Assembly: GCA_945861785.1 (NCBI GenBank)
Contig: CAMAWD010000008.1
Span: forward strand, 1 to 64,000
Direction: 5' to 3'
Source of the DNA: Rhodoferax sp. OV413
GTDB lineage: Bacteria > Pseudomonadota > Gammaproteobacteria > Burkholderiales > Burkholderiaceae_C
Length of the DNA: 64,000 nt
This document shows positions 54,401-62,306 of this stretch, piece by piece. The notes beneath the pieces are model-generated. The model made no database searches. It saw only the letters and a list, made by a program, of their open reading frames with translations, and had not been told where the DNA came from. Both the position numbers and the translations under genes were made by a program. The stretch's first letter is position 1. Every line of letters begins with the position of its first letter.

Positions 54401-54732
54401 GTCTGCAGCGTCGTGCGCAGGATCTCGTGGCGCTCCACCATTGCCAGAATGGCGCGCTGCATTGCGTCGCGATCGAATACCCCCTCGAACAACACCGGCG
54501 GCACCGCCAGGTTGAATGCAATGCCGCCCGGGTCGATCTGGTCGATGACCCAGAGTTCCTCCTGCGCGAATGACAGTGGCACCCGTTGCATACCTGGTGC
54601 ACGCGGGACAATCGGCAGGTCGGCGGCCGAGATGCGCCCTTGCGCGACGAGCCTGCGCAGCACATCCAATCGGGCTGGGTCGGTGGCGGTGGTGGCGGTG
54701 GCGGCGGGGATTGACGGTGGGTCAGCGGGCAT
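45463..54732 (-). CDS. Hybrid NRPS-PKS P2: C-A-PCP-KS-AT-KR-ACP-E
   Basis: 3089 residues. Domains by rough residue: C 50-480 (HHVVFDG near 186); A (YTSGSTGRPKG near 673; code D-A-F-F-L-G-V-T-F, Ile/Val-like); PCP near 1065 (GGHSL); KS (TACSTS near 1301); AT (GHSIGELVA near 1752; HAFHS, malonyl type); KR (TGGLGGVG near 2268) whose active site reads YTASH, with His in place of the catalytic Asn; ACP near 2571 with GGDSV, the variant normally seen before E domains; then an E domain about 2620-3050 with HHLAVDMIGW, EGHGRD and RTVGWFTTLYPV. The last ~20 residues (LSASDLAEIARQMGV) look like a COM donor for P3. An E domain directly behind a polyketide ACP is unusual. The start is two bases after the P1 stop. 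Confidence 0.93.
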   Translation of the reverse strand: MPADPPSIPAATATTATDPARLDVLRRLVAQGRISAADLPIVPRAPGMQRVPLSFAQEELWVIDQIDPGGIAFNLAVPPVLFEGVFDRDAMQRAILAMVERHEILRTTLQTVDEQPVQQVAEIGNVVVEFDDFPAPDPTARDALVREAMQREMERPFDLQRGPLLRARLLRLGEAEHVLLLTMHHVVFDGASMGLFLGELGRLYTAFAAGEPSPLPPLTIHYGDFALLQRRWSKGAGMDRQIAFWRETLAGADELRLPMERVRAEGDSWRTMRDSVVLPPDLSDAFKALGRREGVTPFALMAAAFATLLQRYAAQDDIVIGTASTTRTRPEVEGVLGFFVNMVVLRTSFAGQPGFREVLRRMRDVTQGAMQHAQVPFDAVVRALGVHRRAGRNPLFQASFAYETDTAAVLRFGQLATRLMRFHSSDGSASALESAVSRYDVEAYARDEGGCLSLELSVTEFLGRETLRQMLLGFGRLVAGIVAGPDRPLHQLPLLGEADRDRMLGDWNRTSSHCPREATVQALFEEQARQAPDAVAVEHGAEQLSYAELDARANQLAYRLQAAGVGPQVPVAVSLERGVPLIVALLGILKAGGAYVPLDPEYPAERQIFMLEDSGAPVVVTQSSLQHKLPAGATLRLLIDGPQNDGAAAAQRARTPPAAAVDGGCLAYMIYTSGSTGRPKGVQVPHRAIARLVCNTDYLQLRPGDRVAQVSVVSFDAATFEIWGALLNGGTVVIVPRETALSPVDFASFLAGARLAALFLTTALFNQMARSAPSGFAQVGCLLFGGEACDPVSVQTVLREGAPGRLLHVYGPTEVTTFATAHEVRAVDDHAATVPIGRPIANTTAYVLDELEEPVPFGMIGELYLGGDGVALGYLNRPELSQRAFVPDRFGNTPGARLYRTGDFVRRLADGAIVFVGRRDSQVKVRGFRIELGEIEAALRRAAPLRDAVVLVREDAPGDKRVVAYIVPQDGDGAAVQPDGLRSALRAHLPEHLVPSAFVVLAQLPLNANGKVDRAALPAPGGAPTGGDEPAAEPRSELERRIAAVWCEMLQRAAVGVRDNFFDLGGHSLLLVRTHGRLRKELGLNCKMVDLFTYPTIESLAAFLQSDGATDPLADQALQRQQRRADAAGAAEPVAIIGMAGRFPGAGSIDQFWANLRAGRESIRFFTIDEMRSAGVPEELLDNPAHVPARGYLDDADLFDAGFFGYSAREAEAIDPQQRLLLECASELLDHAGVDPERCEGPIGVYAGASMNSYMAHLQSRGPLPESLSGLSRVLASGQDFLTTRISYKLNLRGPSLNVQTACSTSLVAVHQACRALADHECDMALAGGVAVSVPLMAGHVYVEEGIGSRDGHCRAFDAGANGTVGGNGVALVMLKRLSDALRDGDHVHAVIRGTAVNNDGSAKVGYTAPSVEGQARAIALAQAAANLGPRDIQYIEAHGTGTHLGDPIEISALTRVFGDRPRDGEPCWISALKTNIGHLDAAAGVAGLIKVALSIEHARIVPSLHYESANPQIDFAHSPFAVNTQLRDWQPAAGAPRRAGVSSFGLGGTNAHAVLEQAPPVPPGDAPARAWQLLCLSARSPSALAQAGQALAAHLRNNPQLELADVAHTLQVGRREFAHRRVLAVRSLADAVPLLAAAPSERAPAGLAPTGQRRVVFLFSGQGSQYPGMGAGLYAGEPVFRDAVDACCDRLAAPLGLDLRALMFPPDPAAPEAADQLRQTRFAQAALFTIGYATAQWWMAMGVQPAAMLGHSIGELVAACLAGVMELDDALAVVAERGRLMGEMPSGAMLSVPLPEYDLRTLLTPGLSIAGINGPSLCVVAGPVDEVDALETRLNAQGCAPRRLHTSHAFHSAMMDAAREPFRRCVAGVALKPPSRPLLSNLTGDWMSVGQATDPAYWARQLRAPVQYAQALERLFDDPSHLLLEVGPGNTLSALARSHPQRPAGLACVASIRHPSDARDDTSVLLEAAGRLWLNGLRPDWAALHARQRRLRVVLPATPMERRRYWIDTPAAAATAAISGAARRTDDPAGWLYLPSWKQSPVPLPQQSSRGQQWLLLCDAHGLGEALAVRLRAIGSHVVTATEGPAFNRRAGDQFELCPSDVGHYARLLRELAAEGRQPAVVVHLWSHGLALGAPLEQGFFSTVHLIQALAASPQPVRLAVVTSHALTVLDREAIDPDRAMVLAPCKVVTMEHPHIQARALDVAPLADVKSQARGLAADLCAAWTEPVVAWRGRQRWVQGFEPVATESPGARSPALRDGAAYLITGGLGGVGLEIATHLARRARVGLVLVGRNGLPPREAWAAWRTDHPADDPVAARIRRVEAIEALGAAVLVCRADVADEAQMTAALAIAQARFGPLAGVVHAAGAGKRGETLLELTRAQCEAQWRPKREGLRTLARVLAGRPLDFVLLHSSLASVMGVAGFVSYTASHLAMDAFAVAQQNAGEGMWRTVGWDNWALGATPSAGFFMSPVAACEALERVLSLPDEPQVLVSCGPLQARIDRWLVRDDATADASLTGAADATPQGHPRPALSTEYLPPATAAQRTLAAIWQAVLGIDRVGIHDNFFELGGDSVLNIQITGKARIAGLALTPKQVFEHQTIAELAAQVVDVVSTEEAGVVPGPLPLTPIQAWFLGRGLARPQHFNLPLLLEVRRHLDLPLLQRCLGQLAQRHEALRLRWQRQGADWQQMLLAEVPVPAVAAHDLSALAVDAQDRRIDALGTGLQAGLDLGLGPTWALAWFNLGAARAPRLLFVIHHLAVDMIGWRILLEDLQQLVEAAESGVAAQLPPRTVSLRRWAESLRAEAAGAAQQELPFWLGLGDGGFGEPLPLDHLDGDDSVASGAQWVETLDAADTRALLTDLPRLHGSQVNDALLSALVTALCGWTGGRHLLLDLEGHGRDAVQADIDTSRTVGWFTTLYPVRLAPSPADATPGERLASMRGQRQAVPRDGMGYGLLRHLAPQAEIRDALAALPEPEVSFLYLGQFDQAFAPEALFAPAFEPCGPFHDPQGPRAHLLEVNCLVTQGVLRMAWGYSRALHDEATVAALARACMSALRALLAPSTKAAMPAAYSDAGLSASDLAEIARQMGVQ

Positions 54733-54734
54733 GT

Positions 54735-57700
54735 TCAGGCCAAACCGCCGGCGGCGGCGGAGGTTGGGTGGGATGTGGGCCGGCCGAGGTGAGCGGCCAG
54801 AGAGGCGATTGTTGGGTAGCGGAACAGATCCACCAGATCGATGTCACGGTCGAGCCTGGCCACCAAAAGCCCATGCATCTGCGCCACTTTGAGCGAGTGG
54901 CCACCGGCATCGAAAAAATTCGTGCGGCGGTCGAAGCCCCGCGTGTCGAGCAGCTGGAGCCAGATGTCGGCGACGATCCTCTCGACCTCGCCTTGCGGCA
55001 GTTCGCCCGGCACCACCTGCGCAGCGACGGCTGACGGATCGGGCAATGCCGCACGGTCGACCTTGCCGTTGGGCGACAGCGGAAGCCTGGGCAGCAGCAT
55101 GATCGCGCCCGGAACCATATAACCCGGCAACCGCGCCTGCAGCCGCTGGCGCAGCACGTCGACATCGGGCGGCGGCTGAGCGCCACGCGCGGTGACATAG
55201 GCCGCCAGCGACTGATCGCCATCAGCAGCGGACCGCACGGTGACCACCGCCTCGTGCACACCGTCGATGGCGCACAGGGTTGCCTCGATCTCACCGAGTT
55301 CGATGCGGAACCCACGCAGCTTGATCTGCTGGTCGTTGCGGCCGAGAAACTCGATCGCCCCGTCGCCGCGCTGTCGCACCACGTCCCCGGTGCGGTAGAG
55401 CCGTGCGCCGGGCCGTGTCGAAAACCGGTCTGGCACAAAACGCTCGGCCGTCAGCTCAGGCCGGCGCAGGTAACCGCGCGCCACGCCATCGCCGCCCAAC
55501 AGCAACTCACCGCGCACGCCGATCGGCACGCGCTCGCCCAAGCGACCCACAACGTGCGCGGTCGTGTTGGCGATCGGGTAGCCGATCGGCACTGAGGAGG
55601 CACCCGGTGCCACCGACTGCACATCATGGGTCACGGCGAAGGTGGTGACCTCGGTCGGGCCATAGCCGTTGACCAGGTGCGCCGGCGGGTGGCCGCTGTC
55701 GAGCACGGCGCGGATCGCATCGATCGACGCGGCCGCGCCGCCGTAGACCATGTAGCGCATGCCCCCGAAGGCCCGAGGCCGCTCACGCGCCACACGGTCG
55801 AACAGCACGGCGGTGAGGAACATCACGCTGATGCGATTGGAGTCCAGGGCCGACGCCAGCGCGGCCGGGCTCAGCACCACCTCGCGGTCGAGGATAACAA
55901 GCGTCCCGCCATTCAGCAACGCGCCCCAGATCTCGAACGTGGCCGCGTCGAACGACACGACCGACACCTGGGCCACGCGGTCATCCGGCTGGAACCGCAC
56001 ATAGTCGGTGCTGAAAACCAGCCGGTTGATCGAGCGGTGCATCACCTGCACGCCCTTTGGTACGCCGGTGGAGCCAGAGGTGTACATCAGGTAAGCAATG
56101 GCGTCGGCCGGCACCTCCACATCCGGCGCCCCGGTGGGCTGCGCGGCCAGGGCTTCAATCTGCCCGTCCAGCACCAACACCGTGGTTTCACCAGCTGGCA
56201 AACGGTGCTTGACGGCGGACTGGGTCACGACTACGAGCGGCTTGGCATCGGCAAGCATGAAGGCAAGTCGCTCGGGCGGGTACTCCGGGTCGAGCGGCAG
56301 ATAGGCGCCACCCGCGGCCAGGATGCCGACCAGGGCGACGACCAGCAGCGGCGTGCGCTCCATCGCCAGGCCAACCAGAACGCCGGGCCCGACACCTTTT
56401 GCGCGAAGCCGATGCGCCAGCTGGTAGGCCTGCGCCTGCAGATCCGCATAAAGCAGCGTGACCGCGCCATGCTGCACCGCCACCGCATCGGGCGTGCGCG
56501 CGGCCTGCGCGGCGAATAGCGCCTGCACGCTGCTGTCACGCGGGTAGTCGCGCGCGGTGTCGTTCCATCGCGCCAGCAATGCGACCTCTGCGGCGCTGGG
56601 CAGCGGCAGGCGTGACAGACGCGTTTGCGGATCGGCCACCGCCGCCGCGAGCAAGGATTCGAAGTTGGCGGCCAGGCGCTCGATCGTGGCGGGAGCGAAC
56701 AGCTCGGTGTTGAACTGCCAGATCGCCGTCAGCGTATCGCCGCGCTCCTCAAAGGTGAGGTGCAGGTCGTACTGCACGGCGCCGAGGTCGGCCTCCATCA
56801 CGCCCAGCCGTACGCCAGGCTCCTGGGTGCGGGTGATCGACGGATCGCGGAAATCGAAGGCGATCTGGAACAGTGGCGAGCGGCCCGGGTCGCGCGGCGG
56901 CTGCAGCCGGTCGACCAGCGTTTCGAAAGGCACTTCCTGGTGCGCGTGGGCATCGAGCACGGTGCGCTGCACCCGCTGCAGGATGTCGACGAAGCGCGGG
57001 TCGTCGGCCAGATCGGTGCGCAGCGTCAGCATGTTGACGACGAAGCCGACCAACGATTCGAACTCGGCGCGGTTGCGGTTGGCCACCACGGTGCCGACGA
57101 CAATGTCGTCCTGCTGCGAGTACCAGGCCAGCAGCGCCTTGAAGCCCGACAGCAGGGTGACGAACAACGTGGCACCGCGTGCCCGTGCCAGCGCCCGCAC
57201 GCCGTGCACCAGGGGCGGCGGCAACAGGCGTTGCAAGCGCAGGCCGCGGTGGCCGAGCACGGGCGGGCGCGGGAAATCGCCGGCCAGTGTCAGGCCGTCG
57301 AGGTTGCCGGCCAGTTGCCGCCGCCAGTAGTCGACTTGAGGCTCGAACTCGCCGGCCTCGAGGCGACGGCGCTGCCAATCGCAGAAGTCGCCGAACTGCG
57401 CCCCGATCGGCGGCAGTGCCTCGCCGCGGCGCAACACCAGCAATTCGGCCAGCAGAATCTTGAACGACCAGCCGTCCGCGACGACGTGGTGCATCGCCAG
57501 CAACAAACGAGCCCGATTGCGGGGCAGGCGCCAAAGCGTGGCGCGCAGCAACGGGCCGGTGGCCAGATGGAACGGCGCCTGCACGCGCGCCTCTTCCAGT
57601 GCGCCAAGGGCGGTTTCATCCGCCACCACCACCTCGTCCAGGGCCACGGCGGCGCGCTGCGCCACCCATTGGCAGGGCACGCCCTCGACCAGTGGGAAAC

Positions 57701-60700
57701 GGCTGCGCAGTCCCTCGTGGCGGTCCACCAGCTGTTGCAACCAGCCGCGCACCGACTCCAGCGCGGGACCGTTGTCGAAGTCGACCGAGCAGGAGATGTG
57801 GAACGCCGGGTTGTGTGGATCCATGCGGTCGAGGAACCACAGCCGCCGCGGACCCGAGCCGATGGGCCGCACCAGGCCCCCGCCAGCGCCAGGCGCGGAC
57901 TCGACCGGCGCCAACGCGGCAGGTTCAGCGGCCTTGCCCGCCCGCGCCACGGACGGGGGCCGGATGTCGAGCCGGGCCGCCTGCTCGGCCATCGTCGGCA
58001 GTTCGAAGATGTCGCGGAGCTGCCAGCGCACGCCGAACCGCCGGCCGACCGCGCTGAGCAACTGCGTCGCGAGCAGCGACTGACCGCCCAGTTCAAAGAA
58101 ATTGGCATCGGTGGCAATTCCGTCGACGCCAAGCACACGGCGCCACATCTCGGCCAAAGCCAGCTCGGTCGCGGTGGTCGGGACCCGGAAAGCCATGGCA
58201 GCGGTTCCGGGCTGGCCCAGTGCATCGCGGTCGATTTGGCCGTCGGCGGTCAGCGGCATCACCGCCACCGCCCTCGCCCGCACCGCCACCGGCGCGCCGA
58301 AACGGTCCCGCAATGAGAGTGTGGCTGCGGCCGCGCGCACAGCCGCCGGCTCGCCCTCTGCCACGATCTGCAGCGCGGGCGCGACGGGCGCGGTGTCGCC
58401 CCGCCAGGCGATGGCGGGGTGCTGGCCGTCCAGCCCGACCAAGGTGGCGCCGGGCCCGTCAGCCAGCAGCACGCGCAGGCTGGCCAGGGCCGGCGTGAGG
58501 TCCAACGGCAGGCCGCCCATGGCACGCAGCGGCTCGCTGGCGCCGTATTGGCGGTTCAGGCCGGTGTCACGCCAGGCGCTCCAGCCGATCGACCAGACCG
58601 GCACATCGAGCGTCCCGGTTCCCGCCAGTGCATCCAGCGCACGGCTGGAGGCGGCGTAAGCGCCGAATTGTGCGCCACCGAGTTCGCCGACGATCGACGA
58701 GAACAGCACAAGGCCAGCGGCGTCGTGCGCCCGCGCCAGTTGCGCGAGTGCCACTGCACCGCCGAGCTTGGGACCGAACTGGGCACGAAGGCCGGCTTCG
58801 GTCTCGCCGGCCACGGTGGATTCGTGCAGCACCGCCGCGAGGTGGAAAACCGCGTCAAGCCCGCCGCCCCAGCCGGAGAGCACCGGAGCCACTGCCAGCT
58901 GCAGTGCCGCTGAGTCGGCCACATCGACGGCCACACGCTCGGTACCCGGCATCGAGGGCCCGGTTCGACGGCCCAGCACCAGCACCCGGGCGTCGAACTC
59001 CCGCACCAGCCACATCGCCAGCACTGCGCCGACACCACCTGTGCCGCCCGAGATCAGGTAGTGGCCACCACGGCGTAGCAGCGGTCGGGCTGACCGCTGT
59101 ACCGCTGCCGCGTCGGCGGGCAAGGGCAACGGTCCGGTCCAAGGCCGCAATACCGGAACCAGGCGCCGAATTCCACGCCAGGCGACCTCGGGCGCCCGGG
59201 GCGCGGCGCCGAGCTCGGCAGATATCGCCTGGGCATCGGCCTCGGCGTCAATCGCCACGGCCAAGTCGATATGCAGGCACTGCAATGATGCAGACTCACG
59301 CGCTGCCGAGCGCAGCAGGCCGGCCAACGCCGCCTGCAAGGGATCAGCGCACTCGCCGGGCAGCACAGCCTGGGCGCCACGCGTGACCAGTGTCAGCCGC
59401 ACCGGGCGGGACAGCGCCGTCAGCCATGCCACAAGCGCAGCCAATCGCGCGCAGGCCGACGCCACCATGGTGGCCAAGTCGGCACCGGCATCGACCGGCC
59501 GGGTCGGCCACAGGCAAAGCAACTGCAGCGCCACGCCGCCACTGATCGCCAGATCGGGGTCGGGCAGGTCGATGTCTTCGATGCGCGCCAGACACCGCAG
59601 CGGGTCTGGGGCCCAGGCCCGCTGCAGGGCGGCCGAAACTGCATCGTTGCCACCCAGCAGCCAAGCCGGGCCGGAGGCGATGGTGGCAGGCTGCTGCAGC
59701 GGACGGGGCCGCCATAGTCGGCGGAAAAACCAGCGCGGAACGGTGTTGTCGCCAGCCGTCAGAAGGTCCACGCGGCGCAGCGTGGCCTCGAATTTGCCGG
59801 CCGCCAGTGCCGCCTGCAGCGCGCGGCGCTGGATCTTGCCAAGCGAGGTCTTGGGGATCTCGGGCGGGCTGACCGGCACCAGGTAGGCCGGGCCGATGCC
59901 CAAATCGCGCACGATGCGCTGGCGAACCGCGCGCAGCGTCTCAGCCAGCGCGGCATCATGGTCGTCCCGCGGCACGAAGAAGACGGCCAAACCCTCGCCG
60001 CCCACGGCGCGCGGATCGGCCACCGCGCATGCCGCGGTGAACGATCGCTCGATGCAGCCAGTCTCCTCGGCGGCGCTCTCGATCGCCGGGCCCGAGTAGT
60101 TGGCACCGTTGATGATGATCACGTCCTTGTCGCGGCCGGTAATTGACAACACGCCGTCGTCGAGGCGGGCCAGGTCGCCGGTGCGGAACCAGCCATCGGG
60201 CGTGAACACCTCCTCGCGCGGCGGCCGACCGCCGAAATAGCCACCAAAAAGCGTCGCCCCTGTGACCTGCAGGTGTCCCACCTGGCCCTCACGCAGCAGC
60301 GCGCCGGCATCGTCGACGATGCGCAGGCGCACACCCGGCAACGGCGGACCCACCGGTACGCTGGCGTCACCGTCGCTCACGGTATTGAGGCGAAAACCAT
60401 GCCAATAGGTGACGCCCGAGGAGGTTTCGGACATGCCCCAGGCCGGCACCATCGCATCGCCCGGCAGGCCATGCTGGGCCAGCAACGCCAGGAAGCGGCG
60501 AGCAGAGGCAGGAACGATCACTTCACCACCGTTGACGATGCAACGCATCGCCGACAGGTCCCACTTGCGGCGCGCAATCTCCTCGGCCTGGCCGCAGACC
60601 AGACCGTAAGCGAAATTGGGTGCGAAGGTGGAGGTGGCGCGGTAGCGGTCCAGCAGATCCAGCCAGTACAAGGGATCGCGCGTAACCAGTTCTGTGGCCA

Positions 60701-61904
60701 CGTGCACCTGCAGCGCGCCGGCCCACAAGTCGCGCAGGTGCATCAGGATGAGGCCGCCGACATGGTCCAGTGGCATCCAGTTCACCGACACCGTGGACCG
60801 GTCGAGCCGGTTGACCTGGCACGAGCCGAAGCTGCGCGCCACGAGGTTTCGGTGCGCCAGCGGCACACCCTTGGGCTGGCCGGTGCTGCCCGAGGTCAGC
60901 ATCATCAGTGCCAACTCGTCGCCGTCAAAGGCGGTCAACCCGGTGACCGGCGCGCCGGCACGCAGCGCTGCCAGGTTGAGCACCGCAACGGACTCGCGGC
61001 CCAGCAGTCGCAACGCGGCGTGCACTTCTTCAGGCTGGTGTTCGCCGCAGATGATGGGCACGTCACCGAGCATGTCCAGCGCGTCACCCAGCCGGCGCAC
61101 ATTGCCGTTAAGGTCGGCATAGGTCGGCGCGATGGGCGTTGGCACTGGCACTACGCCACCGAGCACGCAAGCCCAGAAGGCTTCGAAGAAATCGCGGTTG
61201 TGCCGAAGGTGCAACAGCGCGAAATCACCGCGCCGCAATCCGGCGCGCTGCAAGCCGCCGAGCACGCGCTGCGCGGCCGCCAGCAGCTCCGCGTAGGTGA
61301 AGCGGCACTCGTGGCCATCGGCGTCGATGCAAACCAGACCTCGGGTCGCGCCCTGGGCCGCTGCCGCGTACAACATCGCGGCGACATCACGCGATGCCCC
61401 CGCCGGCAGCGCCAGCGCACCGCCATCGCTCAGCGCGGCGGGCCCGGTGGCGCCTGGGGTCGCCTGCGCCGCACCGGTGGACGCCAATGGCGCAGCCGTC
61501 GACGGGCGTTTCCAGCCGGGCAGTAGATCGGCCAGATGCAACGGCGGGAGCGCCGCGGCGGGCGCGGCACCAAGCCCCGCCACGCGGCCGATGCCGGGCA
61601 ATCCGGCCAGCGCGGCCTCGGCCTGCGCGTTCAATGCCGCGTTGATCCGGGGCAGGCGCGCCAACGCTGCTTCGTCGGGGTGGCCCTCGGCAGTCAACGG
61701 CATCGTGGCCAACGGCACGACCTGAGGCGCGGCAGCACCCATCCTCGAATCCAGCAGGCCTTGCAAGCGCTCAGGCTGCCATGGCTTGCAAGGCACGGCA
61801 TACAGCGCCGAAGCGGACTCAGCACCAGCATCACGCGGTCGTGACAGCGCGAAGTCTGCAAGCGCAGGGTCGTTCAGAAGGACGTCTACCGCGAGGGGTT
61901 CCAT
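54735..61904 (-). CDS. Loading synthetase P1: acyl ligase-KR-ACP-C-A-PCP
   Basis: 2389 residues, first gene of the megasynthase run. Residues 1-130 look like a leftover C-terminal A-domain piece (MPLTAEGHPDEAALARLP resembles the A10 motif). Residues ~130-730 form an acyl-CoA-ligase/FAAL-like AMP-binding domain (LTSGSTGQPKG near 340; NWMPLDHVGG; FAPNFAYGL; WGMSETSSG). A KR-like domain follows (GGTGGVG near 953), but its active site is YAASS, Ser replacing Asn. Then ACP near 1273 (GGQSL), C domain (HHVVADG near 1472), A domain (YTSGSTGVPKG near 1941; code D-A-F-F-V-G-G-T-F, aliphatic) and PCP near 2334. The ligase-KR-ACP order recalls bacillaene PksJ, where an alpha-keto acid is loaded and reduced, so the cap could be an alpha-hydroxy acid; a fatty acid is the alternative. 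Confidence 0.92.
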   Translation of the reverse strand: MEPLAVDVLLNDPALADFALSRPRDAGAESASALYAVPCKPWQPERLQGLLDSRMGAAAPQVVPLATMPLTAEGHPDEAALARLPRINAALNAQAEAALAGLPGIGRVAGLGAAPAAALPPLHLADLLPGWKRPSTAAPLASTGAAQATPGATGPAALSDGGALALPAGASRDVAAMLYAAAAQGATRGLVCIDADGHECRFTYAELLAAAQRVLGGLQRAGLRRGDFALLHLRHNRDFFEAFWACVLGGVVPVPTPIAPTYADLNGNVRRLGDALDMLGDVPIICGEHQPEEVHAALRLLGRESVAVLNLAALRAGAPVTGLTAFDGDELALMMLTSGSTGQPKGVPLAHRNLVARSFGSCQVNRLDRSTVSVNWMPLDHVGGLILMHLRDLWAGALQVHVATELVTRDPLYWLDLLDRYRATSTFAPNFAYGLVCGQAEEIARRKWDLSAMRCIVNGGEVIVPASARRFLALLAQHGLPGDAMVPAWGMSETSSGVTYWHGFRLNTVSDGDASVPVGPPLPGVRLRIVDDAGALLREGQVGHLQVTGATLFGGYFGGRPPREEVFTPDGWFRTGDLARLDDGVLSITGRDKDVIIINGANYSGPAIESAAEETGCIERSFTAACAVADPRAVGGEGLAVFFVPRDDHDAALAETLRAVRQRIVRDLGIGPAYLVPVSPPEIPKTSLGKIQRRALQAALAAGKFEATLRRVDLLTAGDNTVPRWFFRRLWRPRPLQQPATIASGPAWLLGGNDAVSAALQRAWAPDPLRCLARIEDIDLPDPDLAISGGVALQLLCLWPTRPVDAGADLATMVASACARLAALVAWLTALSRPVRLTLVTRGAQAVLPGECADPLQAALAGLLRSAARESASLQCLHIDLAVAIDAEADAQAISAELGAAPRAPEVAWRGIRRLVPVLRPWTGPLPLPADAAAVQRSARPLLRRGGHYLISGGTGGVGAVLAMWLVREFDARVLVLGRRTGPSMPGTERVAVDVADSAALQLAVAPVLSGWGGGLDAVFHLAAVLHESTVAGETEAGLRAQFGPKLGGAVALAQLARAHDAAGLVLFSSIVGELGGAQFGAYAASSRALDALAGTGTLDVPVWSIGWSAWRDTGLNRQYGASEPLRAMGGLPLDLTPALASLRVLLADGPGATLVGLDGQHPAIAWRGDTAPVAPALQIVAEGEPAAVRAAAATLSLRDRFGAPVAVRARAVAVMPLTADGQIDRDALGQPGTAAMAFRVPTTATELALAEMWRRVLGVDGIATDANFFELGGQSLLATQLLSAVGRRFGVRWQLRDIFELPTMAEQAARLDIRPPSVARAGKAAEPAALAPVESAPGAGGGLVRPIGSGPRRLWFLDRMDPHNPAFHISCSVDFDNGPALESVRGWLQQLVDRHEGLRSRFPLVEGVPCQWVAQRAAVALDEVVVADETALGALEEARVQAPFHLATGPLLRATLWRLPRNRARLLLAMHHVVADGWSFKILLAELLVLRRGEALPPIGAQFGDFCDWQRRRLEAGEFEPQVDYWRRQLAGNLDGLTLAGDFPRPPVLGHRGLRLQRLLPPPLVHGVRALARARGATLFVTLLSGFKALLAWYSQQDDIVVGTVVANRNRAEFESLVGFVVNMLTLRTDLADDPRFVDILQRVQRTVLDAHAHQEVPFETLVDRLQPPRDPGRSPLFQIAFDFRDPSITRTQEPGVRLGVMEADLGAVQYDLHLTFEERGDTLTAIWQFNTELFAPATIERLAANFESLLAAAVADPQTRLSRLPLPSAAEVALLARWNDTARDYPRDSSVQALFAAQAARTPDAVAVQHGAVTLLYADLQAQAYQLAHRLRAKGVGPGVLVGLAMERTPLLVVALVGILAAGGAYLPLDPEYPPERLAFMLADAKPLVVVTQSAVKHRLPAGETTVLVLDGQIEALAAQPTGAPDVEVPADAIAYLMYTSGSTGVPKGVQVMHRSINRLVFSTDYVRFQPDDRVAQVSVVSFDAATFEIWGALLNGGTLVILDREVVLSPAALASALDSNRISVMFLTAVLFDRVARERPRAFGGMRYMVYGGAAASIDAIRAVLDSGHPPAHLVNGYGPTEVTTFAVTHDVQSVAPGASSVPIGYPIANTTAHVVGRLGERVPIGVRGELLLGGDGVARGYLRRPELTAERFVPDRFSTRPGARLYRTGDVVRQRGDGAIEFLGRNDQQIKLRGFRIELGEIEATLCAIDGVHEAVVTVRSAADGDQSLAAYVTARGAQPPPDVDVLRQRLQARLPGYMVPGAIMLLPRLPLSPNGKVDRAALPDPSAVAAQVVPGELPQGEVERIVADIWLQLLDTRGFDRRTNFFDAGGHSLKVAQMHGLLVARLDRDIDLVDLFRYPTIASLAAHLGRPTSHPTSAAAGGLA

Positions 61905-62138
61905 AGCCGCAAATGAACAAGACCAGCGACCATGCTATTGCACCTGTACCGGCGACTGCGGCTGTGACGCCCGGGAGCCAACAACACAGTGTTTCCAGAA
62001 TTGACGAATGCAACGCCGAGCGCGTAGCGTGGCGTGACCACCTACCTGCCTATCGCCACCATCAAGAAGGAGCTTCATATCAATTCCTCACCCAACGCCA
62101 GTCTAAGGATCTCTTCGACCTACTAACCCGTCTCGTCC

Positions 62139-62153
62139 CCGGAAAATTTCCGG
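62139..62153. promoter_or_regulatory. 15-bp palindrome, possible operator
   Basis: CCGGAAAATTTCCGG is a perfect inverted repeat (CCGGAAA/TTTCCGG) around a single central base. It lies about 240 bases upstream of the P1 start and 500 bases upstream of the beta-hydroxylase gene. The size and symmetry suit a dimeric regulator. No long stem or T-tract is present, so it is not a terminator. Confidence 0.35.
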
Positions 62154-62306
62154 ATTAATTGATTGGAAGCAATATAGGCAATCACGCAAATTCTTGGGAA
62201 ATGTTAGTGTCGATTCATGGTGATTTGCACGTTAATCCAAGTTTTTGGCGCGATACCGGGTCGCCGTTGGGCGATACTGAAACCAGGCAGTGGCTCCCGT
62301 GTAATC

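Noticed and set aside
61913-62158. 81-codon open frame just upstream of P1 on the opposite strand.
   Set aside because: It starts nine bases from the P1 start codon, has no Shine-Dalgarno and no recognisable similarity; the region is better explained as promoter DNA.
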